From the NCBI GenBank assembly GCA_000720375.1, contig JOAA01000013.1, positions 310,001 through 374,000 of the forward strand: 64,000 nt of DNA. Reading direction: 5' to 3'. The position numbers and the translations under genes were made by a program. Below the pieces are notes generated by a model. The model saw nothing but the letters and a program-made list of their open reading frames with translations, had not been told where the DNA came from and made no database searches. The number at the start of each line of letters is the position of its first letter. Position 1 is the first letter of the stretch. Source of the DNA: Rhodococcus rhodnii. Lineage in GTDB: Bacteria > Actinomycetota > Actinomycetes > Mycobacteriales > Pseudonocardiaceae. Shown here in pieces: positions 8,531 to 16,690 of the stretch.

Positions 8531-9828
8531 CTCGCGTAAGGAGCCTTCGCGGCCTTCGCCGCCGTCAGCAACGCACCCTTGTTGCGCGGCCAGAACAAAC
8601 TGTCCACACAGGAGTACTGCGGGAAGAACCCGCCACAGTTCCCGCTACTGGAACCCAACTCGAACGTGTAACTCGCGATCCCCAGATTGCCGTACGTGAA
8701 ATCGTCCGTCGTCCCGGTCGTGTCACCCTCAGCCCGCACCGTGTACGAGTTGAACGCCGCCATCTTGCGGCCCAACGCGTCCAACCCGGCCTTGTTCGGA
8801 TTCGCGTTCCACGTCCACCCCCACGGCGGCATGATCAAGTTGCCGTAACTGTGCACCGTGATCATCACACCCTTGGTCGTCACCGGCGCCACATCGGTGT
8901 CCCCAGGACCACGCTGATCCGGGAACAACTGCTTGAACCACGTCTCCAACGCCTTGGTCTCCGGCTCCGAGCCCGCCGACGTGCCCTGATACGTCTCACC
9001 ACACCTGCTGGTGCCCGCACCGCCCCACTTGAACGTCGAATTCCGGTTCAGATCCACCCCACCGGTCGGCGACGCGCACCCCGTCGGGTTATTGGCGTTC
9101 TTACGCTGCATCCGCGGCGAATTCCCACCCGAGGCGACAATGTCCACCCCATCAGGATTCGCCACCGGCACCACCCACATCTCCGTGGTGTCCATAATGG
9201 ACGTCACCTCGGCATCCGACCCATACCCCTTGGTCAGATAATCGATCCACCGCCACGCCAACTCACTCGTCGCCAACTCCCGCGCATGCAACTGCGCGAT
9301 CATCGCGAACCGCGGCTTCGCCGAATTCGGGCTCAGCGCACAATCCCCAGCCTGCTTCTTGGTGATACACACCGCCCGGATGTCGTGCCCACCCCGGCCC
9401 TGCGTCTTCAACCAGCTGTCACCGATGTCGTACACCTGCGTCAACGCCGGAAACGCCGCCGCCGCATCCGTCAGCCGCTTCGCGTTCTCCGCCGCCGTGC
9501 GATACCCGCCATAAAACGTCTGCACACCCACATCCGCGACGCGGGGGAGCACCTCCTTGTACACCGTGTCGTGCTTGACCGGCCGGAAACCCAACCCAGC
9601 CAACCGATCCGCGACCCGCTGATCCCCAACGACCTGCAGAGCACCGCCATCACCGTGCTCCACATCGAACCCAGCCGCCTTCAACACCCGCTCACTGGCA
9701 TCAGGCACCTGCCAGTAAAACGGCGTCGGATCAACACTCTGAGCAGCCGACGGAGCATTCGACGGCGTATTGACCAAGACCAACGGCACCGCCAACGCGG
9801 CCGCCACCACACCGATCCGGACCTTCAT
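8527..9828 (-). CDS. Secreted M14-family zinc carboxypeptidase
   Basis: A 433-residue protein with a Sec signal peptide (basic MKVRIG, then a hydrophobic VVAAALAVPLVLV core and an Ala-rich cleavage area). The M14 fold follows: zinc motif HxxE in QLHARELATSELAW, NPDGVDIV, GVDLNRNSTFKWGG, the later zinc histidine in ITVHSYGNLIMPPWGW and the catalytic glutamate in ASYTFELGSSSG. It would trim C-terminal residues from extracellular peptides. The ATG at 9828 is chosen because GGAGGT lies six bases ahead; a GTG at 9834 would leave no spacing. First gene of a four-gene same-strand run. Confidence 0.92.
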   Translation of the reverse strand: MKVRIGVVAAALAVPLVLVNTPSNAPSAAQSVDPTPFYWQVPDASERVLKAAGFDVEHGDGGALQVVGDQRVADRLAGLGFRPVKHDTVYKEVLPRVADVGVQTFYGGYRTAAENAKRLTDAAAAFPALTQVYDIGDSWLKTQGRGGHDIRAVCITKKQAGDCALSPNSAKPRFAMIAQLHARELATSELAWRWIDYLTKGYGSDAEVTSIMDTTEMWVVPVANPDGVDIVASGGNSPRMQRKNANNPTGCASPTGGVDLNRNSTFKWGGAGTSRCGETYQGTSAGSEPETKALETWFKQLFPDQRGPGDTDVAPVTTKGVMITVHSYGNLIMPPWGWTWNANPNKAGLDALGRKMAAFNSYTVRAEGDTTGTTDDFTYGNLGIASYTFELGSSSGNCGGFFPQYSCVDSLFWPRNKGALLTAAKAAKAPYAS

Positions 9829-9976
9829 CGACACACCTCCACAACGGGCCGACGGTCAATGCAGGGGACAAACGGACCGCCGCGCCGAACGCGAGTATGA
9901 GGTGACATGCATGTGATTAGAACCTACGAACGGTGGTCACATGTAAACGGAAAGTATCGCCTGAAAGGATGATCAT

Positions 9977-10504
9977 GTGCGCCCCCTGATCATCCTCACC
10001 CTGCTCCTGCTCACCGCATGCACCACACCCGACCCCACCCCAACACCGCCACCGAGCACCACCACACCACCCCAACCCACCGGCCTCGTCGTCCGGCCCG
10101 GCACCGTCGACGCCGCCATGGGCCTACGCGTCCTGGACATCCAACTCACCAACCACGGACCCGCCACCACCCAGATCAACGGCTACCCCGACATCCGCAT
10201 CCTCGACAAAGACCGCACACCCATCGACGCCACCATCGGCCACGGACCCAACGGCGTCACCGCCAGCCTGCAACAGTTCGACCAACCACCCCAAACCATC
10301 ACCCTCCAACCCGGCCAAACCGCCCACGCCGGACTGCTCTGGCGCAACCTCGTCACCGAAACCGACCGCAAAGCCACCCACGGCGTCTACCTCGACATCA
10401 CCCCAACCCCCGCAACCGCCACCCAAACCATCGAACCCGACGGCGGCATCGACCTCGGCAACACCACCACACTCGGCCTCAGCCCCTGGACGATCACGCC
10501 CTAA
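9977..10504 (+). CDS. Putative lipoprotein with DUF4232-like domain
   Basis: A 175-residue protein with a lipoprotein signal: RPLIILTLLLLTAC with the lipobox LTAC, then a Pro/Thr-rich spacer and a beta-rich domain (LRVLDIQLTNHGPATTQINGYPDIRIL and TLQPGQTAHAGLLWRN) resembling DUF4232, an actinobacterial extracytoplasmic domain of unknown function. GTG start after GAAAGGATGATCAT. Codons are unusually C- and A-rich even for this window. It is divergent from the carboxypeptidase gene. Confidence 0.8.
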   Translation: MRPLIILTLLLLTACTTPDPTPTPPPSTTTPPQPTGLVVRPGTVDAAMGLRVLDIQLTNHGPATTQINGYPDIRILDKDRTPIDATIGHGPNGVTASLQQFDQPPQTITLQPGQTAHAGLLWRNLVTETDRKATHGVYLDITPTPATATQTIEPDGGIDLGNTTTLGLSPWTITP

Positions 10505-10551
10505 GCAGAATCACTGGCGCACCCAACTCGCCACTCGGCACGCTGAGGAGC

Positions 10552-11322
10552 ATGAGCAGGGGATTCCGCGGCGAAGTCGCCGACTACTACCAGCGCTACC
10601 GACCCGGCTACCCACCCGAAGTCCTCGACACCCTCATCGACGTCTTCACCCTGACAAACAACGACACCGCCATCGACCTCGGCTGCGGCACCGGACAACT
10701 CACCATCCCCCTGGCAGAACGCGTCGGCAGCACCATCGGCATGGACATCGAACCCGACATGCTCGCCCACGCCCGCACCGCAGCAGGGGAGCGCCCCATC
10801 ACCTGGCTACTCGCCGGCGACACCCACATCCCGCACCTGGTGCCGCTGCTGGGCGAGCGTTCCGTCGGCGTGATCACCATCGGCCAAGCCCTGCACTGGA
10901 TGGACCACAACACCCTCTTCCACAACGCACGCCCACTCCTGCGCGACACAGGGGGAGTAGCCGTGATCACCAACGGAACCCCGCTCTGGCTCCAGGACAC
11001 CACCTGGTCCCGCGCGCTGCGTACGTGCGTGGAAGACCTGCTCGGCCACCCCGTCACCGCCACCTGCGGCACCGACACCGCCAGCCAACAGCGCTACGCC
11101 GACAGCCTCACGACCGCCGGCTACGCCGTGTACACCGAAACAGTCAGCTACACGAGGCAACTGGACATCGACCACATCCTCGGCGGCATCTACTCAGCAC
11201 TCTCACCCGAACAGCTGCCCGCCGACCGCGACGCCTTCGCTACCAAAGTCCAGCACACCCTCGAACCACACCAGCCCTACACCGAACACGTCACCGTCAC
11301 ACTGTTGCTTGGCGTCGCCTAG
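10552..11322 (+). CDS. Class I SAM-dependent methyltransferase
   Basis: A 256-residue methyltransferase with motif I in AIDLGCGTGQLTIPLA, the acidic end of beta-2 in IGMDIEPDMLAHAR, and VITIGQALHWMDH, the pattern of the Methyltransf_11/trans-aconitate-like group. The N-terminus RGFRGEVADYYQRYRPGYP is typical of small-molecule O/N-methyltransferases in actinomycetes. Substrate unknown. The ATG follows GAGGAGC; a longer open frame upstream lies inside the lipoprotein gene and is rejected. The 275 bases after it (11323-11597) show no gene or clear structure. Confidence 0.87.
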   Translation: MSRGFRGEVADYYQRYRPGYPPEVLDTLIDVFTLTNNDTAIDLGCGTGQLTIPLAERVGSTIGMDIEPDMLAHARTAAGERPITWLLAGDTHIPHLVPLLGERSVGVITIGQALHWMDHNTLFHNARPLLRDTGGVAVITNGTPLWLQDTTWSRALRTCVEDLLGHPVTATCGTDTASQQRYADSLTTAGYAVYTETVSYTRQLDIDHILGGIYSALSPEQLPADRDAFATKVQHTLEPHQPYTEHVTVTLLLGVA

Positions 11323-11597
11323 CCCCAGCGCATTGCACCTGCGCGATTACGTCAGTGCACTGCGATGTCCGCGCATCCAGACCCAAGGCCCCGACAGTCC
11401 ACACTGAACACTCCACCATCACATTGCCGCGCCGCGCCGCTTAATCGACCTACCGACCCCAAGACCACCGCCTCCTGACAGCACCCTTTGCAGGATCGCG
11501 CACACCGCGAGCGCAAGGCCGCCAAAGAACCCGCCAATGACTAGCAGCCCCAAGCCGGGCGCCGCGCCCGCCGAAGCCGCCGCGGGCACACCCTCCA

Positions 11598-12524
11598 TTA
11601 CCCGTACCGCGCCACCAACTCCGACCCCAACCGCACCAGCTCCGCCTTCACCGCATCCGACTCCTCAACCTCCACCAACGCACCCCACCCAGCCAACACC
11701 TGAGCGATCATGATCGGCATCGACGCGGCAAGACGCAGCCGCACCTGGCCATCACCCAACTCCTCCAACACCTCACAATGCCGCCCGAACTGATCCCGCA
11801 ACACGAACACATGCCTCGCCTGAGCCAGCACCACCGCCGACACCAACCCGCGCCGGCGCTCAACCTGCTCGACCACCTCATCCCACGCCGCAGGCAAATC
11901 GAAATCATCCGGACGATCAGCAGGGGAGTCCGTCACCTCCACATCGGCCATCCGATCCACCCGAAAGGTCCGCCGCCCCTTGTCCGTACCCGCGATCAAA
12001 TACCAAACCTCGTCCTTGTCCACCAACCCAAGCGGATCCACCACCCGCACCGTCCGCTTGTACGTGAACCGCACCCGCAGCCGACGCACCACCGCCGACT
12101 GCAACACCTCAACCGGATCCTGCCGAACCTTCTGCCGCTCACCCCACCGGCTCGAATCGATCACCACCGCACTCGCCGCGGCCTCCGCATCAGCCCGGAA
12201 CGTATCCGGCAACGCCCGCACCAACTTCCGCAACGCCGCCTTCGCCTCCGGCGCAATCGCCGCAGCAGGCCCCACCAGAAGAAACAACGCCTGCGCCTCA
12301 GCCGCCGACAGTCCACTCAGGTCCGTACGCGCACCACCGACCAACTGCCACCCACCGCCACGACCAGCCTGCGGATACACCGGAATCCCAGCAGCCGACA
12401 ACGCCTCAAGATCCCGGCGCGCGGTCGCCACCGAGATCTCCAACTCCTCGGCCAGCTCAGCCGCGGTCACCCGACCCCGCGACTGCATCAACAACAACGT
12501 GGCAACAAGCCGATCAGCACGCAT
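11598..12524 (-). CDS. WYL-domain (YafY-type) transcription regulator
   Basis: A 308-residue regulator: N-terminal HTH_11 winged helix (RADRLVATLLLMQSRGRVTAAELAEELEIS, ATARRDLEALSAAG), the WYL domain around VRFTYKRTVRVVDPLGLVDKDEVWYLIAG and a C-terminal WCX extension. WYL proteins sense small ligands or nucleic acids and often control the divergent gene. The ATG at 12524 begins the conserved MRADRL start and follows GGGAGAGT-like bases. The divergent VOC gene and a perfect inverted repeat between them (12544-12568) suggest a local regulator-target pair. Confidence 0.9.
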   Translation of the reverse strand: MRADRLVATLLLMQSRGRVTAAELAEELEISVATARRDLEALSAAGIPVYPQAGRGGGWQLVGGARTDLSGLSAAEAQALFLLVGPAAAIAPEAKAALRKLVRALPDTFRADAEAAASAVVIDSSRWGERQKVRQDPVEVLQSAVVRRLRVRFTYKRTVRVVDPLGLVDKDEVWYLIAGTDKGRRTFRVDRMADVEVTDSPADRPDDFDLPAAWDEVVEQVERRRGLVSAVVLAQARHVFVLRDQFGRHCEVLEELGDGQVRLRLAASMPIMIAQVLAGWGALVEVEESDAVKAELVRLGSELVARYG

Positions 12525-12543
12525 AGGGGAGAGTCTCCCAAAC

Positions 12544-12568
12544 AAAGTGCTCAGTTGATGAGCACTTT
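12544..12568. promoter_or_regulatory. Perfect inverted repeat, probable operator of the WYL regulator
   Basis: Ten-base arms aaagtgctca and tgagcacttt flank a five-base centre (gttga). The element lies 20 bases upstream of the WYL gene start and 41 bases upstream of the VOC gene start, where one site could serve both promoters. No T-run follows, so a terminator is unlikely. Confidence 0.75.
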
Positions 12569-12608
12569 ACCCGGCAGTCTCGTAGCCAACCGGAAAAGGA
12601 GAACCCCA

Positions 12609-13031
12609 ATGCTACGAGGACTCGCCACCGTCAGCTTCTTCGCCGACTCACTCGCCGACGCCCGCACCTGGTACACCGAACTGCTGGGCATCGAGCCGTA
12701 CTACCAGTTCCCACACGACGGCCCACCCGCCTACATCGAATACCGAATCGGGGACTACGAGCACGAACTCGGCTTCATCGACCGCAAATACGCACCCCAC
12801 AAGGCAACCGAACCCGCAGGCTCGGTGACCTTCTGGCACGTCGACGACATCGAAGACGCCCTGCGCCGCCTGGTAGACCACGGCGCGACCGTGCACGACC
12901 CGATCACCCCGCGCGAAGCGGGATTCGTGACGGCATCGGTCATCGACCCGTTCGGCAACATCCTCGGCATCATGTACAACCCGCACTACGTGGACATCAG
13001 GGGAGCGCACACCGCCCAGTCGGGCGACTGA
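12609..13031 (+). CDS. VOC (glyoxalase-fold) family protein
   Basis: A 140-residue VOC protein: the beta-alpha start VSFFADSLADARTWYTELLG, the metal-site region ELGFIDRKYAP, TFWHVDDIEDALRRLVDHGA and the final DPFGNILGIMYNP strand with the usual ligand glutamate replaced by isoleucine (FGNILGI), which makes metal-dependent chemistry uncertain. Resistance or binding roles are common in this fold. RBS AAAAGGAG lies ahead of the ATG. Divergent partner and likely target of the WYL regulator. Confidence 0.85.
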   Translation: MLRGLATVSFFADSLADARTWYTELLGIEPYYQFPHDGPPAYIEYRIGDYEHELGFIDRKYAPHKATEPAGSVTFWHVDDIEDALRRLVDHGATVHDPITPREAGFVTASVIDPFGNILGIMYNPHYVDIRGAHTAQSGD

Positions 13032-13062
13032 ATCGAAGCCGGCCGCGTGCCATGCTGAGCCG

Positions 13063-13425
13063 GTGATCAACAGGATCGAAGCGATGCAGGCCGGGGTCGG
13101 CATCCTCACCGTCGCCCACGGCGCCATCCGTGGCTCCGAGAAAACCGACATCAAAGCGGCGCTGTCGCTTCTCCGGCACGGCGTGCTGGACCTTCAGATC
13201 GACATCAGCGCCGTCCCGCCGGAACAGAACGAAGCAGTCCGCCAGGTGGCACAGGAAGTCGCCGAAGAGTTGAGCAAGCGGGCGCAGTTGATGGTCAACG
13301 GATGCGTCAAGGCGTTCGTGGACGTCGCGATGGCGTACGAGCGGGACTGCCCAGACGCGGACATCCCAGCGATCCTGCAGAAGGCATCACTGGATCTGGC
13401 CTCCGACCGGTTCAGCACTGACTAA
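13063..13425 (+). CDS. Hypothetical protein
   Basis: A 120-residue, mostly helical protein of no recognised family, starting at GTG with a poor ribosome site. Two amphipathic helices can be seen (EAVRQVAQEVAEELSKRAQ and QLMVNGCVKAFVDVAMAYE). Its base composition is less skewed than that of the genes to its left. It is the last coding sequence before the non-coding stretch that holds the dif-like site. Confidence 0.55.
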   Translation: MINRIEAMQAGVGILTVAHGAIRGSEKTDIKAALSLLRHGVLDLQIDISAVPPEQNEAVRQVAQEVAEELSKRAQLMVNGCVKAFVDVAMAYERDCPDADIPAILQKASLDLASDRFSTD

Positions 13426-13977
13426 GGTTCCGGCTCCGGGGAGGACCCGCCATCCGCTACTTGACATAATGTAGATTATCGAACTTAGCGGAGATCGAAT
13501 ATAGGGCGTCGAGAGAGGCTGGCAGGCGGCGTTTTTCGGCCTGTGGAGCGACCCGTGGCGACTGAAACGCTCTGTCGTTGGCGCCTGGCGAACATTCCAA
13601 GGGCATCAGTCGGTTATCAGCGACCCTGAACGCTGACGCGTCCCGGGACAACTCGATCCACGAGCCAAACCCGGTTTATCTGTCTCGGCGATGTCATCCG
13701 CAGGCCGCTGAACGCATCCCGTTGACCGCCAACGGCCGCAACTCTGGCCCGTCGCGGAACAAACTCGGCTCAGCTTGATCCGTGCGGACAACCATCACTC
13801 GACCTGGAACCGACTCATTGGCCCGGCCGGCCAGTCACAGGCCATCGGCGGCACCCTGGCCCCCGAAGGTCGCTCCGCAACCCATCCTTTTAATCGTCAC
13901 CGTGACGTAAGTCCGCCGGGTCTCCGGACGTATCGGAGCGGAGTTCTGTCCGGTTTGATGCATAATGACTGTTATGC
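13426..13977. other. Non-coding stretch of about 550 bases between a hypothetical gene and the recombinase
   Basis: No convincing gene is visible on either strand; the short open frames lack ribosome sites and usual codon bias. The stretch is lower in GC than its surroundings. It contains the dif-like site near its left end (13459-13486, inside a looser dyad with arms tccgcta and tagcgga from 13453 to 13492) and a near-symmetric 11-6-11 site at its right end (13955-13982). The middle shows no recognisable RNA or repeat. Confidence 0.7.
13459..13486 (-). other. dif-like XerC/XerD recombination site
   Basis: Read on the minus strand: left arm AAGTTCGATAA, six-base centre TCTACA, right arm TTATGTCAAGT. 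This is the 11-6-11 layout of chromosomal dif sites, with the conserved ATAA / TTATGT edges of the E. coli site (GGTGCGCATAA, TGTATA, TTATGTTAAAT). The XerD-side arm matches E. coli at 8 of 11 positions and the other arm keeps CG and ATAA. It lies about 490 bases from a tyrosine recombinase gene and at a sharp change in strand composition. Confidence 0.75.
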
Positions 13978-13982
13978 ATGAA
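13955..13982. other. Second, near-symmetric 11-6-11 recombinase-type site over the recombinase start codon
   Basis: Left arm TTGATGCATAA, centre TGACTG, right arm TTATGCATGAA. The arms are inverted copies matching at 10 of 11 positions, with perfect eight-base inner repeats (atgcataa and ttatgcat). It has the arm/centre lengths and CATAA...TTATG edges of a Xer site but is more symmetric than the dif-like site. The recombinase ATG (13978-13980) lies inside the right arm, so binding here could also repress the gene. Confidence 0.6.
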
Positions 13983-15021
13983 TTCAACGGGTGTGGAAAT
14001 GCGAATTGTCGGTGGGTACCGGTACCAAGATCATGTGCTGCTGCTCCACGCCCAGGACGCGTTCTTCCTCGCCCGCAAACCCCGTAAGGACTCCCCGCAC
14101 ACCACTGCCGCCTACCGCCGCGATCTGCACGGCATCACTTCCCTACTCGCCGACACCGCCGGCAAATCCATAGCTGAGCTAACCATTCAGGATCTGACTG
14201 TGCCGGCGCTGCGGGCCGCGTTCGGCGAGTTCGCCGACGGACACGCCAAAACGTCCGTGGCCCGCGCCTGGTCGACGTGGAATCAGTTCCTCAACTTCTG
14301 TGTGGCCGACGGGTTGCTGGAGGGAAATCCGATGGGCGCGGTCGTCCGGCCGAAGGCGCCACCGCCCTCCCCCAAGCCGCTGCGTGGTGAGGACACCCCG
14401 GAGAAACTTCTCGTCGCGGCGGCGTCTGGGGCGCGCAAGGTTCGTGATCCGTGGCCGGAACGGGACGTCCTGGTGATCGCGCTTGGCCTCGTCGCGGGTC
14501 TGAGATCGGCGGAAGTCCGTGCGCTGCAACGGTCTTCGGTGGTCGGCAGGCCCGGTGAGCAGCGTCTTCACGTGCACGGCAAGGGAAGCAGGGAACGGTC
14601 CATTCCGATCGAGCCGTCGATGGAACGCGTGATCGATGCCTACCTGGCGTCGTGTGCGGTGCGGTTTCCGCATCAGCGGTTCGGCCCGAATTCGGCTTTG
14701 TTGCTGGATTATCGGGGCAAGCCGATCGGCCGTGGCGCGTTGGACTACCTGGTGAAGACGAGTTATCGGTGGGCGGGGATTCGTGATCAGGTCCCGACGG
14801 GTGCGAACCTGCATGCGTTGCGGCACACGTTCGCGACGCGGTTGGCTGAGGATGGCGCGAACGCGGCGGAGATCATGGCGTTGTTGGGGCACGCGAACTT
14901 GAACACGAGCCAGAACTACATTGAGGCGACTGGGAAGGAACGCCGGGCGGCGGCTGCGGGCAACCGGACCTATCGGGCGTTGTCGGGGTTGGAGCCGGGG
15001 ACGATAAGCCCGGATTCGTAG
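13978..15021 (+). CDS. Tyrosine recombinase / site-specific integrase
   Basis: A 347-residue tyrosine recombinase. The SAM-like core-binding domain spans about residues 20-120. The catalytic domain has all residues expected: R176 in LVAGLRSAEV, K202 in VHGKGSRER, H279 and R282 in LHALRHTFATRL, H305 in LLGHANLNT and nucleophile Y314 in SQNYIEAT. It is longer than typical XerC/XerD (about 300 residues). No excisionase, replication or transfer genes are near, so it is either a Xer-like resident enzyme or an integrase remnant. Starts at 13978 (ATG), 13990 (GTG) or 13999 (ATG) are possible. Its end overlaps the convergent response-regulator gene by 52 bases. Confidence 0.92.
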   Translation: MNSTGVEMRIVGGYRYQDHVLLLHAQDAFFLARKPRKDSPHTTAAYRRDLHGITSLLADTAGKSIAELTIQDLTVPALRAAFGEFADGHAKTSVARAWSTWNQFLNFCVADGLLEGNPMGAVVRPKAPPPSPKPLRGEDTPEKLLVAAASGARKVRDPWPERDVLVIALGLVAGLRSAEVRALQRSSVVGRPGEQRLHVHGKGSRERSIPIEPSMERVIDAYLASCAVRFPHQRFGPNSALLLDYRGKPIGRGALDYLVKTSYRWAGIRDQVPTGANLHALRHTFATRLAEDGANAAEIMALLGHANLNTSQNYIEATGKERRAAAAGNRTYRALSGLEPGTISPDS

Positions 15022-15644
15022 CCTGCGATGACGAGGTGGACGCGGTCGCGGGCGTGGAGTTTCGTCAGGATGCGGCTGACGTGTGTCTTGACTGTGAGCG
15101 GGCTGAGTACGAGGGTTTCGGCGATTTCGTGGTTGGTGAGGCCTTTGGCGACGAGGGTGAGGACTTCGCGTTCCCGCTCGGTCAGCCCGTTCATTCGTTT
15201 CGTCACGGGTGTGTGGTCGGGGGCGCGGAGGAACCGGGCGATCAGCGTGGCGGTCGGTCCGGGTGAGAGCAGCTGCTCCCCTGCGGCGACGGTGCGGATC
15301 GCGTCGAGGAGGTCGGCGGGGCGGATGTCTTTGACGACGAATCCGCTTGCGCCGGCTCGTAGTGCGGCGGCGACGTTTTCGTCGGTGTCGTAGGTGGTCA
15401 GTACGAGGACGCGGGTGTCGGGGTGATTGTCGGTGATGTGGCGGGTGGCTTGGATGCCGTCGAGGTCGGGCATGCGCAGGTCCATCAGGACGACGTCGGG
15501 GTTGACGGCGGCGGTTGTGTCGATGGCTTGGCGTCCGGTGGAGGCTTCGCCGACGCATTCGATGTCCGGTGCGGAGTCGATGAGCATGGCGAACGCGCCG
15601 CGGACGAGTGCTTGGTCGTCGGCGAGCAGGACGCGGATGGTCAT
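14970..15644 (-). CDS. NarL/FixJ-family response regulator
   Basis: A 224-residue response regulator: receiver domain with the acidic pair near VLLADDQALVR, phosphoacceptor Asp in DVVLMDLRMPDLDG, the conserved Thr in VLTTYDTDENV and Lys in FVVKDIRPADL; then a C-terminal LuxR HTH (LTEREREVLTLVAKGLTNHE, LSPLTVKTHVSRILTKL). It is the partner of the kinase upstream, whose stop overlaps its start by four bases. The C-terminus runs a few residues past the usual YESGLxxPG end and overlaps the convergent recombinase gene. Confidence 0.93.
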   Translation of the reverse strand: MTIRVLLADDQALVRGAFAMLIDSAPDIECVGEASTGRQAIDTTAAVNPDVVLMDLRMPDLDGIQATRHITDNHPDTRVLVLTTYDTDENVAAALRAGASGFVVKDIRPADLLDAIRTVAAGEQLLSPGPTATLIARFLRAPDHTPVTKRMNGLTEREREVLTLVAKGLTNHEIAETLVLSPLTVKTHVSRILTKLHARDRVHLVIAGYESGLIVPGSNPDNAR

Positions 15645-16690
15645 GTCTCCCCTGTCGGCAGTTCGGCGGTGACGGTGTAGCCGTTGTGGGTGTGGATGGT
15701 GAGGTGGCCGCCGATGCTGCGGGCGCGTTCGGTCATGCCGATGATGCCGTGGCCTTGGCCGGAGTTGGTGGTGGTGCCGTTGTCGGTGATGGTCAGGGTG
15801 AGCATGTCGGCGCCGTAGTTGAGGTGGACGGTGGCGGTGGTGGCGTTGGAGTGTTTGACGATGTTGGTGAGGCTTTCCTGGGCGATCCGGTACGCGGCGA
15901 CTTCGACGTGTGGTGGCAGTGGGCGTGCGGTTCCGGTGTGTTCGAAGGTGATGTCGATGCCGGCGGCGCGGACGAGGTTGCCGAGGTCGGTGATGTTGGG
16001 CAGGACGGGGATGGGGTCGCGTAGGACTTCGACGGTGGAGCGGAGTTCGGTGCGGGCTTTGTCGCAGGCGTCGGTGATGGCGTCGAGGGTGTGGGCGACG
16101 GTGGTGCGGTCGAGTGGCTGGGTGGTTTCGGTGATGAGGTGTGCGGCGACGCTGGCTTGGACGCGGATGGTGGTGATGGTGTGGGCGAGCAGGTCGTGCA
16201 GGTCGCGGGCGATGCGGAGGCGTTCTTCGGTGACTTGTTGCCGGGTTTCCTTGGCGTGGTGGGTGTTGCGTTGTCGGGTGTGTTCGCCGAGGGCGATGGC
16301 GGCGGTGAGCCAGCCGATGGTGCCGAGGGCGTCGACGCCGAGTCCTTGGTCGTCGATAGCCCGTACGAGCAGGACGAGCACGCAGGTCGTTGCGGCTGCG
16401 GTGGCGGACCAGATGCGGTTGCCGGTGGAGACGACGGTGTAGAGGGCGACGAGCGCGGGAGGCATGAGTGCGTCGTGTGGGTAGTCGAGGGTGTTGTAGG
16501 CCGTGGACAGGACGATGTGGACGGCGAGGACGGGGATTGGCCAGCGTCGGCGGGCGATGATCGGGAGTGTCGCGGCGATGGCGAGTGCGATGCCTTGTGG
16601 GTCGAGTGGTCGTTGTTCGGGTGCGAGGTGGCCCCAGACGAGCACGAGTGCGGTGAGTCCGAGGCCGAGCAGGATGTCCTTGCTACGCAT
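15641..16690 (-). CDS. Two-component sensor histidine kinase (HisKA_3 family)
   Basis: A 349-residue kinase: about 150 residues of N-terminal membrane-spanning segments, a dimerisation domain with the phospho-accepting His in RIARDLHDLLAHTITTI, and a short HATPase domain (VAAYRIAQESLTNIVKHSNA as N box; DNGTTTNSGQGHGIIGMTERA as G1/G2). This is the usual DesK-like layout in actinomycetes. It overlaps the membrane-protein gene before it by eight bases and the response-regulator gene after it by four, so the three form one operon. Signal unknown. Confidence 0.93.
   Translation of the reverse strand: MRSKDILLGLGLTALVLVWGHLAPEQRPLDPQGIALAIAATLPIIARRRWPIPVLAVHIVLSTAYNTLDYPHDALMPPALVALYTVVSTGNRIWSATAAATTCVLVLLVRAIDDQGLGVDALGTIGWLTAAIALGEHTRQRNTHHAKETRQQVTEERLRIARDLHDLLAHTITTIRVQASVAAHLITETTQPLDRTTVAHTLDAITDACDKARTELRSTVEVLRDPIPVLPNITDLGNLVRAAGIDITFEHTGTARPLPPHVEVAAYRIAQESLTNIVKHSNATTATVHLNYGADMLTLTITDNGTTTNSGQGHGIIGMTERARSIGGHLTIHTHNGYTVTAELPTGET

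Noticed and set aside
9900..9945. Dyads around acatgcatgt near 9907 as an operator for the carboxypeptidase/lipoprotein gap
   Set aside because: The symmetry is a short self-complementary ten-mer with no conserved extension; too weak to call.
10018..11322. Longer 434-codon start for the methyltransferase at 10552
   Set aside because: The extra 178 residues lie out of frame over the lipoprotein gene and are Arg/His/Pro-rich; an ATG with GAGGAGC ahead is at 10552.
11323..11597. Possible small genes in the gap after the methyltransferase at 10552
   Set aside because: Short frames on both strands lack ribosome sites and family-like sequence; nothing can be supported.
13457..13791. Short open frames in the non-coding stretch before the recombinase
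   Set aside because: All are 60-66 codons without ribosome sites or codon bias and overlap each other on both strands.
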